A stretch of 64,000 nucleotides of DNA. It comes from Pedobacter yonginensis. GTDB taxonomy: Bacteria; Bacteroidota; Bacteroidia; Sphingobacteriales; Sphingobacteriaceae. This document shows, piece by piece, positions 16,810-26,503 of this stretch (its first letter is position 1; every line of letters begins with the position of its first letter). The notes beneath the pieces are model-generated. The model was not told where the DNA came from and did not search any database. It saw only the letters and a list, made by a program, of their open reading frames with translations. The stretch is from NCBI RefSeq assembly GCF_003173595.1, contig NZ_QGNZ01000005.1, positions 62,001 to 126,000 of the forward strand, in the 5' to 3' direction. The translations under genes were made by a program, and so were the position numbers.

Positions 16810-18660
16810 CTAAATATGTTTTATTGCAAAATAAAAAGTAGAGCCTTTCCTTTCTTCACTCTCCACCCAAATCCGTCCGTCTTCATTTTTGATAATTTCT
16901 GATGAAATGTACAGGCCCAATCCAAGGCCGGGATAGGTGTGTTGCATATTTCCACCCACCCTATAAAACTGATCGAATACTAGGGGCTGAGCTTCTTTTG
17001 AAATGCCGATGCCGTAATCTCGAACGCTAAAAATTACTTCTCCGTTTTCAACATAACTTTTAACATCTATTTTATTCGAGTCAGTAGAATATTTGATGGC
17101 GTTGGATAAAAGATTAATCATCACTTGCCCAATGCGTTCTTTATCAGCGAAGACTTGTACACCGCTCTTTAAATCTGACTCAATAACATGCTGGCTGGTG
17201 GTATGCTGAACGTCTTCTACCATATCTACAATAGCCGAATCGAAATCAAACTGAACGGGATTAAAAGTCATTTTTCCCGATTGAATTTTAGTTACATCCA
17301 ATAAATCGCCAATCAAACTTGTTAATCTGTTTAACTGCTGATCCATTTTACTCACCATGCTCGCTTTCTTCTCATCCCCTTCACTTCGAATCATTCGCTC
17401 CAGTACTTGGGCATAAGCTTTTATGCTGGTAACAGGCGTTTTTAATTCGTGACTGGCAATACCTAAAAATTCATCTTTTTGCTTTTGCAGTTGAACTTGC
17501 TTCGTTACATCGATGGCCGCATGGATAATGGCATAAACTTTTCCATCTGAATCAAACAAGGGTTTATAGGTGAAATTAAACCAAAAAGTTTGAAGTTTTC
17601 CGTCCACCACTAAATCTGCGGCTTGCTGGTCGGTATGATAGGCAATCCCAGTTCTATAAACTTCTTTTAAAAGACCAATAAAGGGTTGTCCCTCCAGTTC
17701 GGGGATCGCTTCGAGCATAGGTTTACCCATTACACTTTTATCTTTTCCCCAAAAGTTAAGCATTTCATCGTTGGCTAAACTGATGATGATGTCTTCACCT
17801 TCATAAAAACCGGTAGCGGTGGGTGCATCCAATAATAAGTTTCTAAAGCGTTCCTCACTTTTGGCCACCTCATTTCGGGCCTTAACTTGTGTTGTAATTT
17901 CGTTGGCCACAACCATAATTCCGGTTACCTGATTGTTTGTATCACGTATCGGATCGTACACAAAGTTGAAATAACAATCTTTTAAAACACCCTCTCTTTC
18001 AATTACCGCCAGCGTTTCATAACCATAATGGGGATGACCAGTTTCATAAACTTCGGTCAGCAAATCGGGGAAGGGTTGATCGATAATTTCAGGCAAACCC
18101 TCTATAAGTTTCAATCCGATCACCTTTTCTGTTTTACCCCAAAGCTTCAATAAATCGGCATTTGCCTGTTCTATTATAAAATCTTTGCCTCTTAAAATAC
18201 CGATAGCAACAGGGGCCTCCAGAATCATTTTCTTAAATAATTCTTCGCTTTCTTTAATTTTTAATCTGGCGCTTACCAGCTCGGTTACATTTGTGGCATT
18301 ATTTAAAATCGCGCAAACGTCCCCGTTACCATCTTTTAATGGCTTGTATGTAAAATCAAAATAAAAGGTTTTTAACGCGCCATCCTGCATTAATTCTACC
18401 CGATCTTCCTTTGCTTCGTAGGCAATGCCTGTTTGAAAAACGTTTTTCAGAATTTGCAAAAACGGCTGTCCTTCTAACTCAGGAAGGGCAATATGCAGCT
18501 CCTTCCCAATTACAGAAGCATCTTTACCCCAAGCATTTAGCATGGCCTTATTCGCAACCTTAATAAGCATATTCTCACCAACATAGAGCGCAATTGGCAT
18601 TGGAGATTCTTCAATTAAGCTGTTAAATAAAGCTGCGTTGTTGTTGAGGTCAATTTGCAT
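16810..18660 (-). CDS. Soluble sensor histidine kinase with three PAS domains
   Basis: A 616-residue two-component sensor without membrane segments or signal peptide, so it should sense an intracellular cue. Three PAS units of about 125-130 residues follow each other (about 8-125, 140-255, 270-385) and are clearly related: each repeats a pattern like LLKLWGK...VIG.....PE....QPF and Y.P..D..G.V. The kinase core follows, with HisKA His in ASHELKTPVTS near 405, N box NLLSNAIKYS, G1 RDYGIGIS and G2 GLGLGLYIS. No response regulator gene adjoins, so it is an orphan kinase. The PAS repeats probably arose by internal duplication. Confidence 0.92.
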   Translation of the reverse strand: MQIDLNNNAALFNSLIEESPMPIALYVGENMLIKVANKAMLNAWGKDASVIGKELHIALPELEGQPFLQILKNVFQTGIAYEAKEDRVELMQDGALKTFYFDFTYKPLKDGNGDVCAILNNATNVTELVSARLKIKESEELFKKMILEAPVAIGILRGKDFIIEQANADLLKLWGKTEKVIGLKLIEGLPEIIDQPFPDLLTEVYETGHPHYGYETLAVIEREGVLKDCYFNFVYDPIRDTNNQVTGIMVVANEITTQVKARNEVAKSEERFRNLLLDAPTATGFYEGEDIIISLANDEMLNFWGKDKSVMGKPMLEAIPELEGQPFIGLLKEVYRTGIAYHTDQQAADLVVDGKLQTFWFNFTYKPLFDSDGKVYAIIHAAIDVTKQVQLQKQKDEFLGIASHELKTPVTSIKAYAQVLERMIRSEGDEKKASMVSKMDQQLNRLTSLIGDLLDVTKIQSGKMTFNPVQFDFDSAIVDMVEDVQHTTSQHVIESDLKSGVQVFADKERIGQVMINLLSNAIKYSTDSNKIDVKSYVENGEVIFSVRDYGIGISKEAQPLVFDQFYRVGGNMQHTYPGLGLGLYISSEIIKNEDGRIWVESEERKGSTFYFAIKHI

Positions 18661-18690
18661 ACTAAGAGATAAAAAACAAATATAATTTAT

Positions 18691-19734
18691 TTATTTATTC
18701 GTAGTTTTTAAAAAGGACAATAATACTTTTTCATCATGCTCTAAACCAAGCTTCCCAACGGTTTTCTTATTGTTCATCTTTTTCAGATAATTGACCAACT
18801 CATCTTTCTCGTAAGCGGTTAATAAAAGCGGATAAACATACGAACTTTTACAAACCGCACGGGTATTGCCTAGTTTCTTGGCCACACAATCGAGCACGTT
18901 TACAATTGTTTTTTTGGAGTTGATTGGAAGGTGTTGATCTACACTGCATTTGGCAAATTGCCGTAAAGCTTCTAAAGTTCCGCCCCAGGTTCTAAAATCT
19001 TTTGCCGTAAAATCGTTTCCAGTAATCTCTTTTATATAGTTGTTAATTTTTCCAGAGTCGATGCCCCTGTGTTCCTTTCCATTGGTGTAAAACTGAAAGA
19101 GTTCTTGACCAGGAATATCTCTACATTTCTTCACCAGTTTGGCCAAGTTTCTATCGTTTAATTCGATGCTTTGCTTAACGCCCTTTTTGCCTATAAAATC
19201 CATGGTAATTTTACTTCCATTTATTTTTACATGCTTATCTCGAAGGGTTGTTAATCCAAAAGATCCGTAAAGTTGCTTGTAACTTTCATTGCCCACTCTT
19301 ATCAACGTTTTTTGAAGCACATCTACCGATATGGCAAGCACTTTTCTTTCGTCGAGTTCTTTGCGTTTCAAATCTTTCTCCAAGCGCTTTCTGGCTTCTG
19401 GCAAGGCTTTACCAAATTCCAATAAACGAAAATATTTATCTTCTGAGCGTCTGCTGGTCCATTTGGGGTGATATTTATATTGTTTACGGCCTGCAGCATC
19501 AATTCCAGTTACCTGTAAATATCCATTGGGTTTATTGGAAATCCATACTTGTTGCCAAGCGGGTGGTATAACCAGCGATTTTATTCTGCTGAGATGCTTT
19601 TCATCAGTTATTTTCTGACCTTTTTTATCCTCATAATGAAATTTTCCTGGCTTACCTATTCGATAAATGCCTGGCATGGCATCTGTTACATAAACCAATC
19701 CACTTGCTTTGACAACTTCTTCGCCCTGAACCAT
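18691..19734 (-). CDS. DNA topoisomerase IB (poxvirus/bacterial type)
   Basis: Relaxes supercoils by transient single-strand cleavage through a 3'-phosphotyrosine. The 347-residue protein has the bacterial TopIB layout: an N-terminal beta domain with GKFHYEDKKGQKI and SLVIPPAWQQVWI, then the catalytic domain with KDFRTWGGT and a C-terminal KSSYVYP segment that should hold the nucleophilic Tyr. The length agrees with the family. It is the upstream neighbour of the histidine kinase on the same strand (30-base gap) and diverges from fmt. Confidence 0.93.
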   Translation of the reverse strand: MVQGEEVVKASGLVYVTDAMPGIYRIGKPGKFHYEDKKGQKITDEKHLSRIKSLVIPPAWQQVWISNKPNGYLQVTGIDAAGRKQYKYHPKWTSRRSEDKYFRLLEFGKALPEARKRLEKDLKRKELDERKVLAISVDVLQKTLIRVGNESYKQLYGSFGLTTLRDKHVKINGSKITMDFIGKKGVKQSIELNDRNLAKLVKKCRDIPGQELFQFYTNGKEHRGIDSGKINNYIKEITGNDFTAKDFRTWGGTLEALRQFAKCSVDQHLPINSKKTIVNVLDCVAKKLGNTRAVCKSSYVYPLLLTAYEKDELVNYLKKMNNKKTVGKLGLEHDEKVLLSFLKTTNK

Positions 19735-19824
19735 TTTTTTAAATATAAGGATGATTTTATTTTAGTTATTTTGCAAACATAACGCCTGCATGCTCGTTAT
19801 TTTTAGAAACACAACACGTTTAAT

Positions 19825-20733
19825 ATGAAAATAGTTTTCATGGGTACGCCCGATTTTGCAGTTGCTTCATTAGATGCGCTGGTACAAGCACAATTTGATA
19901 TTGTTGCGGTAGTTACGGCACCTGATAAGCCCGCTGGCAGGGGGCAAAAATTAAGCGAAAGCGCGGTAAAAAAATATGCCGTAGAAAAAGGCATTCCGGT
20001 TTTACAGCCAGAAAAATTGAAAAACCCTGAATTTGTTGCGCAACTTAAAGCCTACAATGCAGATTTACAGGTTGTTGTTGCCTTTAGAATGCTACCCGAA
20101 GTGGTGTGGGCTATGCCGTCTAAAGGAACGATTAACCTTCATGGTTCGTTATTACCACAATATCGTGGTGCCGCCCCAATTAATCATGCTATAATAAATG
20201 GCGAAAAGGAAAGTGGCGTAACTACATTTTTCTTAACTCATGAAATTGATACCGGCGATATTATCCTTAGAGAACAAGTTTCTATCGCGGATGACGAAAC
20301 CGCTGGCGATTTACATGATAAACTGATGGATGTTGGCGCAAAACTGTTAGTTAAAACTGTTACTTTAATTGCCGAGGGAAATTTCTCTGAGCAACCGCAG
20401 CCTCAAACGGATGTGCTTAAACATGCGCCTAAAATTTTTAAAGAGGATTGCAAAATCGATTGGAATGGCTCTGCCGTGCAGGTTTACAACTTAATAAGAG
20501 GACTAAGTCCTTACCCCACTTCTTTTACATTCTTAAACGATAAAACGCTTAAAATTTTTAAGGCAGAACTGGAACAAAAAGAACCCGGAATTGCCGCTGG
20601 TGGCTTTTTAACCGACGGAAAAACCTTTTTAAAATTTGCTACAAAAGATGGTTTTATCAAACTGCTTGATATCCAATACGAAGGAAAAAAACGGATGTTA
20701 ATCGAGGATTTTTTAAGAGGTATGCGTTTGTAA
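19825..20733 (+). CDS. fmt: Methionyl-tRNA formyltransferase
   Basis: Formylates initiator methionyl-tRNA with 10-formyltetrahydrofolate. The 302-residue protein has the N-terminal formyltransferase fold (MKIVFMGTPDFAVASL) and the signature SLLPQYRGAAPINHAIINGE near 112-131, followed by a GVTTFFLTHEIDTGDII block containing the catalytic His-Asp region, and the C-terminal OB-like domain. Monocistronic. def (peptide deformylase) is not adjacent. Confidence 0.97.
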   Translation: MKIVFMGTPDFAVASLDALVQAQFDIVAVVTAPDKPAGRGQKLSESAVKKYAVEKGIPVLQPEKLKNPEFVAQLKAYNADLQVVVAFRMLPEVVWAMPSKGTINLHGSLLPQYRGAAPINHAIINGEKESGVTTFFLTHEIDTGDIILREQVSIADDETAGDLHDKLMDVGAKLLVKTVTLIAEGNFSEQPQPQTDVLKHAPKIFKEDCKIDWNGSAVQVYNLIRGLSPYPTSFTFLNDKTLKIFKAELEQKEPGIAAGGFLTDGKTFLKFATKDGFIKLLDIQYEGKKRMLIEDFLRGMRL

Positions 20734-20882
20734 TTTTCGTTTAACTTAATTTATTTTTTTGAGCAGAGAACCTTTGCAAAAGATAAACCTTGATAATGTT
20801 GTTTCGAACGTTTCGTGAGGACATGACAAAAGGCAATTTGGATTTAAGCAATAGAAATAGAGATTTGGTGCGGCTGCTGTGC

Positions 20883-21722
20883 TTAGAAATTATTCAGTTT
20901 TTCTGTTAAAAACTTAGAAATCTCATTAAAATAACGCTTTCTACCGTAGCCCATCACCCATTGTATGCCCTGTGTGGCATTGGTGATGAAAACTTCGTCG
21001 GCCTCTTTTAATATTTCTGGGTTAATCTGTGCTTCAATTACCGATAGATCGTTCATCTTTGCAATTTCCATCACCGCACTGCGCATCACACCACCTACAC
21101 AACCCTCGGTTAGGGCTGGTGTATAGATTTTCTCATCATACACTACAAATACATTTGCGCTAATGCTTTCGCAAAGGAATCCGTTTTGATTCAAAATGAT
21201 GGCTTCATCCAACCGATTGGTACTTTTAAAAAGGCCCGCCATTACATACAATAATGAATTTGAGGTTTTAAAATTCGAAATTTTATTGACCGATTTTGTC
21301 ATTTCATCAAAAACATCAATAATTAATCCCTTGGTATTCAAATCATAGTTACTGCTTTTTAATGCCGTTCCCTGTAAAACATAGCCTGCCCTATTAATTT
21401 CTGGTGTATAAACGCCTGCGCCATCACGATAAACGGATAGCCGGAACCGAACATTTCCGTTCCATTTATTACGCTTACCCAAATCGGCTGTTTTTTGACG
21501 CAAAAAATAATCATCCATCAAAGCATGACCTTCAATTTTCAAGGCTTTCATTCCGGCAACCAATCGATCTGCATGTAAATCTGCAAATTGCAGTTTGTTG
21601 TTGATCATTCGCATGCTCTCAAATAGACCGTCGCCAAATTTAAACCCACGGTTTGAGGCGGTTAAAATCGGTGCATCTACTAAATGAAATTCATCATTAA
21701 ATAAAAGGTACTGTTGAGACAT
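20883..21722 (-). CDS. Class IV PLP aminotransferase (PabC/BCAT-like)
   Basis: A fold-type IV PLP enzyme of 279 residues. Members are branched-chain aminotransferases, D-amino acid aminotransferases or aminodeoxychorismate lyase (PabC). Seen are GFKFGDGLFESMR near 26-38, the PLP-Lys segment KISNFKTSN near 140-148, and CESISANVFVVYD plus FITNATQGIQWV near the C-terminus. The short length and the lack of a BCAT-specific loop favour PabC-like lyase, and a PabB-like synthase is encoded elsewhere in the window (58.7 kb). It is 8 bases downstream of the RluD-like gene, a likely two-gene unit. Confidence 0.82.
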   Translation of the reverse strand: MSQQYLLFNDEFHLVDAPILTASNRGFKFGDGLFESMRMINNKLQFADLHADRLVAGMKALKIEGHALMDDYFLRQKTADLGKRNKWNGNVRFRLSVYRDGAGVYTPEINRAGYVLQGTALKSSNYDLNTKGLIIDVFDEMTKSVNKISNFKTSNSLLYVMAGLFKSTNRLDEAIILNQNGFLCESISANVFVVYDEKIYTPALTEGCVGGVMRSAVMEIAKMNDLSVIEAQINPEILKEADEVFITNATQGIQWVMGYGRKRYFNEISKFLTEKLNNF

Positions 21723-21730
21723 ATTTTATT

Positions 21731-22759
21731 TTATGATGTAACGATGTAATTTCTCCACTTGGTAAGGGCAGCCTTGAAATCAGGAGGTAAAGGAGATTCA
21801 AAATGCATGTATTCTTTTGTTGTTGGATGAATAAAGCCTAAAGACTGGGCATGTAAAGCTTGCCTAGGCAAAAGCTCAAAGCAATTATCTACAAATTGTT
21901 TGTATTTGTTAAACGTAGTTCCCTTCAAAATCTTATCGCCGCCATACATTGCATCATTAAATAATGGATGCCCGATGTGTTGCATGTGTGCACGAATTTG
22001 GTGGGTACGACCCGTTTCCAACTCGCAGCTAATGAGCGTAACGTAACCCAAGCGCTCTAAAACCTTGTAGTGTGTAACAGACCATTTGCCTTTCTCTTCG
22101 GTGTCGTAAATATCCATCACTCTGCGATCTTTCAAACTTCTGCCAATGTAACCTGTAACGGTTCCATCGTTTTCGATATCGCCCCATACTAAGGCAATAT
22201 ATTTTCTGGTAATGCTGTGATCGAAGAATTGTCTGGCTAAAATGGTAATCGATTTTTCGTTTTTACTGATTAACAGCAAGCCCGAAGTATCTTTGTCAAT
22301 TCTGTGCACTAAACCTGGTCGGCCATCATTACCAGGCAGTTGTGGCAGTTGTTCGAAATGGAAAGCTAAAGCATTAACCAATGTTCCTGTATAGTTATTG
22401 AAACCCGGATGAACAACCATTCCTGCCGCCTTGTTTACCAAAAGCAAGTCGTTGTCTTCGTAAACAATTTCAATTGGAATATCTTCTGGATAAACTTCCG
22501 TATCGCGAGGTGGATGCGGTAAAACGATTGAAATTTCATCAAAAGGCTTTACTTTATAGCTTGCTTTAATTTGTTTTTGATTAACCAGAACATTGCCTGC
22601 ATCAATGGCATTTTGAATGCGGTTACGAGAAGCATTTTCTACCCGAACCATTAAAAATTTATCAATTCGGAGCAAAGATTGACCTTTATCAACGATAACT
22701 TTTAAATGTTCATATAACTCTTGATCTTCCGATTCCTGCAATTCTACCGAATTTTCCAT
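21731..22759 (-). CDS. rluD: RluA/RluD family 23S rRNA pseudouridine synthase
   Basis: Pseudouridine synthase with an N-terminal S4 RNA-binding domain (LLRIDKFLMVRVENASRNR...). The catalytic Asp lies in VHRIDKDTSGLLL and the distal GRTHQIRAHM block is present. I use ATG 22759 (MENSVELQE), giving 342 residues; a frame extension to 22801 adds a hydrophobic stretch atypical of the family. The domain order and length match RluD, which modifies positions 1911, 1915 and 1917 of 23S rRNA, though RluC-type specificity cannot be excluded. The gene is divergent from the DUF6588 gene. Confidence 0.88.
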   Translation of the reverse strand: MENSVELQESEDQELYEHLKVIVDKGQSLLRIDKFLMVRVENASRNRIQNAIDAGNVLVNQKQIKASYKVKPFDEISIVLPHPPRDTEVYPEDIPIEIVYEDNDLLLVNKAAGMVVHPGFNNYTGTLVNALAFHFEQLPQLPGNDGRPGLVHRIDKDTSGLLLISKNEKSITILARQFFDHSITRKYIALVWGDIENDGTVTGYIGRSLKDRRVMDIYDTEEKGKWSVTHYKVLERLGYVTLISCELETGRTHQIRAHMQHIGHPLFNDAMYGGDKILKGTTFNKYKQFVDNCFELLPRQALHAQSLGFIHPTTKEYMHFESPLPPDFKAALTKWRNYIVTS

Positions 22760-22864
22760 GCTGCAAAAATAAACTTTTAAGCGCAAGAATTTTGGAATCA
22801 TTTTAGTTTAATGAAAAGAGCCTATCTTTATGTGATAGAAATTATCATCCTAAAAAAATATCTC

Positions 22865-23893
22865 ATGAGAAAACACTACGCTTTCGGGGCATTATTCGCA
22901 CTTATCCTGACCCTTAGCTTTAATCTTACAAAAGCCCAACAAGATGTAGGCGGACTATTTGTTTCGGGCCCTGCCGATGCAACCAAACTCATTAACGCTT
23001 ATTTCGATCCACTTTATAAGGGATTAGGTGTTGGGTTAAGCGATGGTTGGACCAATACGGCGAAATCAAAAGGCTTTTTGAAGTTTGATGTCCGTGTTTC
23101 AGCAACCGGTGCATTTGTACCACAATCTGCCAGAAGCTATGATGTAAATACGCTTGGTTTAAATAACATCAAGCCAGCGCCAGGCGCCTCATCGATAGGT
23201 CCAACCGCTTTCGGAAACGATCAGGAAGGCGGAAGAATGCAAGTTTACACCAGTGGCGGCATTCCAACAACTACATTTTTTAATCTTCCACAAGGTGTAG
23301 GCTTCCACGTGGTGCCCTCAGCGCAAATACAGGCTACAGTGGGTTTGCCAAAAAATATCGACATTACTTTAAGGGCAATGCCCAAAATTAAAATAAGCAA
23401 CGATTTAGGAAGCCTATCCATGATTGGCTTTGGTGCTAAAGTAGAGTTGCTACCCCTATTACTTGGAAAGGCTGAAAAAATAATTCCCATTGATATAGCC
23501 ATTGCTGGAGGCTTTACCCAATACAAATACACCTTACCATTAAATGTGAATAACACCGCAAATTCGGATCAGCGGATTGACGCGAAATTTAACGGCGTAA
23601 ATTTCGACGCCATTGTTTCTAAAAAGATTCTTTTCTTCACTCCTTTTGCAAGCGTTGGCTACCAAACTTCTAAAACCGATTTAAAAGCATTAGGAACCTA
23701 TAGCTTTGACACCGGTAATGGCACATCAGTTACTTATGTTGATCCAATTGCGGTGAAACAAACTGATATTGATGGCCTTAGAGCAAGCTTAGGCTTTCAA
23801 TTAAAATTTGGATTCTTTAAGTTTTATGGCTCGTACACGGCTGCAAAATACAGTATGGTAAATGCTGGCATAGGATTAGGCATTGGCCAATAG
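22865..23893 (+). CDS. DUF6588 family outer-membrane-type beta protein
   Basis: A 342-residue exported protein of unknown function. I start at ATG 22865, which opens with a signal peptide (MRKHYAFGALFALILTLSF, cleavage after TKA). The mature part has alternating short strands with Gly, Tyr and Phe, ends in a strand pattern (FKFYGSYTAAKYSMV) and looks like a beta-barrel, as assumed for DUF6588 proteins of Bacteroidota. The upstream in-frame ATG at 22811 would place a hydrophobic extension before the signal and is unlikely. No partner gene is adjacent. Confidence 0.75.
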   Translation: MRKHYAFGALFALILTLSFNLTKAQQDVGGLFVSGPADATKLINAYFDPLYKGLGVGLSDGWTNTAKSKGFLKFDVRVSATGAFVPQSARSYDVNTLGLNNIKPAPGASSIGPTAFGNDQEGGRMQVYTSGGIPTTTFFNLPQGVGFHVVPSAQIQATVGLPKNIDITLRAMPKIKISNDLGSLSMIGFGAKVELLPLLLGKAEKIIPIDIAIAGGFTQYKYTLPLNVNNTANSDQRIDAKFNGVNFDAIVSKKILFFTPFASVGYQTSKTDLKALGTYSFDTGNGTSVTYVDPIAVKQTDIDGLRASLGFQLKFGFFKFYGSYTAAKYSMVNAGIGLGIGQ

Positions 23894-23990
23894 AAATGAT
23901 ATTAAATTAATGTTAATTTTCGAGAAAAATTGAACAAAAAAAATATTTGGCGTGTTATTTGTAGAATTGTTCATACCTAATAATAATACC

Positions 23991-24068
23991 ATGAAAAATT
24001 TTACTTCAAATGTCAAGATTGTACTTAATTTTTTTCCCTACTTAGTAAGGAAAATATACTTTAAGTAG
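23991..24068 (+). CDS. Possible 25-residue small protein or leader peptide
   Basis: ATG at 23991 opens a 25-codon frame (MKNFTSNVKIVLNFFPYLVR, then KIYFK and TAG). The product is basic and hydrophobic. The frame is followed after 21 bases by a good terminator (24090-24127) and preceded by an AT-rich region with a TTATTTG box at about 23957. It thus forms a compact promoter - short frame - terminator unit in the gap between two annotated genes. It may be a leader for the downstream gene, a small-protein gene, or chance. Confidence 0.35.
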   Translation: MKNFTSNVKIVLNFFPYLVRKIYFK

Positions 24069-24089
24069 TTATAATCTGAAAAAACGCTT

Positions 24090-24127
24090 AAAAAACACTT
24101 GAAATCATCAGGTGTTTTTTATTTTTA
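24090..24127 (+). terminator. Strong terminator or attenuator ahead of the desulfhydrase gene
   Basis: AAAAAACACTTGA pairs with TCAGGTGTTTTTT (24108-24120) with one G-U pair and a short loop, followed by ATTTTTA. It stops only 4 bases before the GTG start of the next gene, so rightward transcripts from upstream should end here unless the terminator is bypassed. Confidence 0.75.
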
Positions 24128-24130
24128 CAC

Positions 24131-25000
24131 GTGTTTGAAAAAATATACAGTCCTGTACAGAAATTAGAATTATTTCCTTTTACCCAGCTTTTTGTTAAAA
24201 GAGATGATTTAATTGATCCATATATTTCGGGCAATAAATGGCGTAAGTTAAAATACTTACTTTTAAGTGCCAATAATGCACACAAATCTCATCTAATCAC
24301 CTTTGGAGGTGCCTATTCAAATCATCTGGTTGCCACCGCAGCTGCTGCATCCCGATCAGGGTTAAAAGCTACAGCCTTTGTTCGTGGCGAAAGCGTTGAA
24401 AATGAAATGCTGATGCTATGCAAACTCTTCGGAATGAAGTTGATTTTTACCGATAGAGAAAGCTATAAAAATAAAAAATCTTTATTCGAACGGTATTTTA
24501 AGCTTGATGAGGATGCTTTTTTTATCGATGAAGGCGGGGCCTCTGAAGAAGCCACCATTGGCTGTTCGGAAATTATTAGCGAGTTGGACCATACCTACGA
24601 TCATATTTTTTGCGCAGCAGGTACAGGAACAACAGCCGCTGGTTTATTAAAGGGCATTCAAGATCGGGGTTTGAAAACTAAATTGCATGTGATTCCAGTT
24701 TTAAAGGGCGGCTCATTTATAAGAAACGAAATCGAAAAATATACCCCAATATCAAATCACTTGGAACTGCATCTCGACTATCATTTCGGCGGCTATGCGA
24801 AAACAACACCTGAATTGATTGAATTTATAAAGTTTTTCACTGCAAAAACGGGTTTACTCATTGATCCGGTTTACACCGCTAAAATGTTTTTTTCAATAAG
24901 TGATCTTCAAAAACAAAATGCTTTAAATCCAAACGATAAAATACTGGCCATCCATACGGGCGGTCTTTTGGGTATGTTTGGGATGAAGGATAAGTTTTAA
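24131..25000 (+). CDS. D-cysteine desulfhydrase / ACC deaminase family PLP enzyme
   Basis: PLP-dependent fold-type II enzyme of 289 residues. The family splits between 1-aminocyclopropane-1-carboxylate deaminase and D-cysteine desulfhydrase; sequence alone does not decide. Seen are LFVKRDDLIDPYISGNKWRKL (the PLP-Lys is in GNKWRK near 33-38), then TFGGAYSNH near 59-67 and the phosphate-binding AAGTGTTAAGL near 158-168. The start is a GTG at 24131. Because it begins right after a terminator, its own promoter must overlap that hairpin or transcription must depend on read-through. Confidence 0.85.
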   Translation: MFEKIYSPVQKLELFPFTQLFVKRDDLIDPYISGNKWRKLKYLLLSANNAHKSHLITFGGAYSNHLVATAAAASRSGLKATAFVRGESVENEMLMLCKLFGMKLIFTDRESYKNKKSLFERYFKLDEDAFFIDEGGASEEATIGCSEIISELDHTYDHIFCAAGTGTTAAGLLKGIQDRGLKTKLHVIPVLKGGSFIRNEIEKYTPISNHLELHLDYHFGGYAKTTPELIEFIKFFTAKTGLLIDPVYTAKMFFSISDLQKQNALNPNDKILAIHTGGLLGMFGMKDKF

Positions 25001-25320
25001 ACCTATTTTATAATCTTAGCGCCAATTCGCGAGAACAAAATATCTTTTAAAACTAGCAGAGAAGGCTTACTCATAATTCACTTTCCCATCACAGTCGCCA
25101 AATACTATTTTGCATTCATAAATATCTATGCTTGTCAAAAATTAATTTTTAAACGCTCATGCATTCCTTTTTTGCTTTTCGTAGCTAGGTAGTAAGCGAT
25201 TATAGCTCTAAAATTTACCACAGAAACATCGAATACGTGGAAAATATTTTTCTACTTCCTTCTCTTGGGTGCCATAGGTGGTTCAAATCCCTTATGGCTT
25301 AAACCGAATACAAGTCTGAG
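25001..25320. other. 320-base gene-free stretch
   Basis: AT-rich non-coding DNA between two convergent genes. I see only a GCCATA...TATGGC pair with 16 intervening bases at ~25271-25298, no T run, and no start-stop frame that looks coded. Confidence 0.6.
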
Positions 25321-26382
25321 TCAGTCTTGTTGAAGCTGATTGATGGTTTCAATAAAATTTGGTTCGGAGAGTATATATTGATTTAACAGTGCAATTTGGT
25401 TCCGAGCTCTTGATAGGTTATGATGGGGATAAGTGGTTGGATAATAAACATCGCCATTTAAAAAATCGGTTAGAAAGCGAAGGGCTTGCATGTAAATCAT
25501 AAATTTTCCGCCATAAATAAAAAGATCCTTTTCTAGAGGTGTGAGTATATGCGCCATTTCTCCCATATATCCTTTATAGATAGCGGTAAATACTTCCTCA
25601 CGGACGGTAACTTTCTTAAAGTCTTGCTCTTCCTCATTTGATTCAGCGAGGTAAGTACGCATCATGTCGCCAACATCACTAAAAAAATAGCCTGGCATAA
25701 CCGTGTCCAAATCGATCACGCATAAACCTTTATCCTCATCATCCAACAAAACATTGCTAATCTTAGTATCGTGATGAATAACCCGAAGCGGAATGGCTTC
25801 ACTCCTCTTTATTTCATCGTATTTTTCGGCAATGTCGGCATGATTGACCAACTCCTCGATTTCGCTTTTTGCAAGGCTAATTCTTCCCTCATTCGCCTTC
25901 TCAATGGCTTTATTAAACTGTTCTATCCTGAGTGAAAGATTATGAAAATCAGGTATCGTGTAGGTCAATTTTTCAGCATTAAAACCATTAAGCACACGGG
26001 TAAATTTACCAAAGGCCTTGGCCGCCTGATAAGCCTGATCGGCACTCGTAACATAATCTATCGTGTGCGAATTTTTAACAAACGGCAACATTCGGTAATA
26101 TTCTTCACCCTTATGTACAAGAGTTTGACCATTCAAGGTTGACAATGGTGCCGGAAAAAGATACTCCGGAAAAGCTTGTTGAAGGTAAATTTTGATGTGA
26201 TTCAAGTTATCATCAATCGCTTCTGGATTTGCAAACACCTTATTATTGATCCGCTGTAAAATGTATTCAGCCTCTGAAGCAGTAACTTTCCAAGTGTGAT
26301 TAATTAAGCCAGAGCCAAAGGGTTGGATGAGACATTGATCTTCATCCAAGCCGTAAGCGTTTAAAATATTCTGAAACATCAT
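25321..26382 (-). CDS. Phosphotransferase-family small-molecule kinase (NahK-like)
   Basis: A 353-residue aminoglycoside-phosphotransferase-fold kinase. The order of motifs resembles N-acetylhexosamine 1-kinase and related choline/sugar kinases: FGSGLINHTWKV near 22-33, the Brenner motif IHHDTKISNVLLDD near 205-218 with the catalytic Asp, and CVIDLDTVMPG near 226-236 with the metal Asp. The gene lies downstream of two GH43 glycoside hydrolases on the same strand, so a role in phosphorylating a released sugar is possible. The substrate is not provable from sequence. Confidence 0.8.
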   Translation of the reverse strand: MMFQNILNAYGLDEDQCLIQPFGSGLINHTWKVTASEAEYILQRINNKVFANPEAIDDNLNHIKIYLQQAFPEYLFPAPLSTLNGQTLVHKGEEYYRMLPFVKNSHTIDYVTSADQAYQAAKAFGKFTRVLNGFNAEKLTYTIPDFHNLSLRIEQFNKAIEKANEGRISLAKSEIEELVNHADIAEKYDEIKRSEAIPLRVIHHDTKISNVLLDDEDKGLCVIDLDTVMPGYFFSDVGDMMRTYLAESNEEEQDFKKVTVREEVFTAIYKGYMGEMAHILTPLEKDLFIYGGKFMIYMQALRFLTDFLNGDVYYPTTYPHHNLSRARNQIALLNQYILSEPNFIETINQLQQD

Positions 26383-26503
26383 TGAACGATAATAGAAAAC
26401 TAAATGATAACATTGATGAATGTAAAATTAGTACAATCCGTTCAGTTTGGAAATGATGGCAAAATTTTAACTTTTTTAACAGAAATCTTTGAAACAGTGC
26501 ATT

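Noticed and set aside
25271..25298. GGTGGTTCAAATCCC string resembling a tRNA T-arm
   Set aside because: The flanking bases do not form the T-stem and no acceptor, D- or anticodon stem is found nearby.
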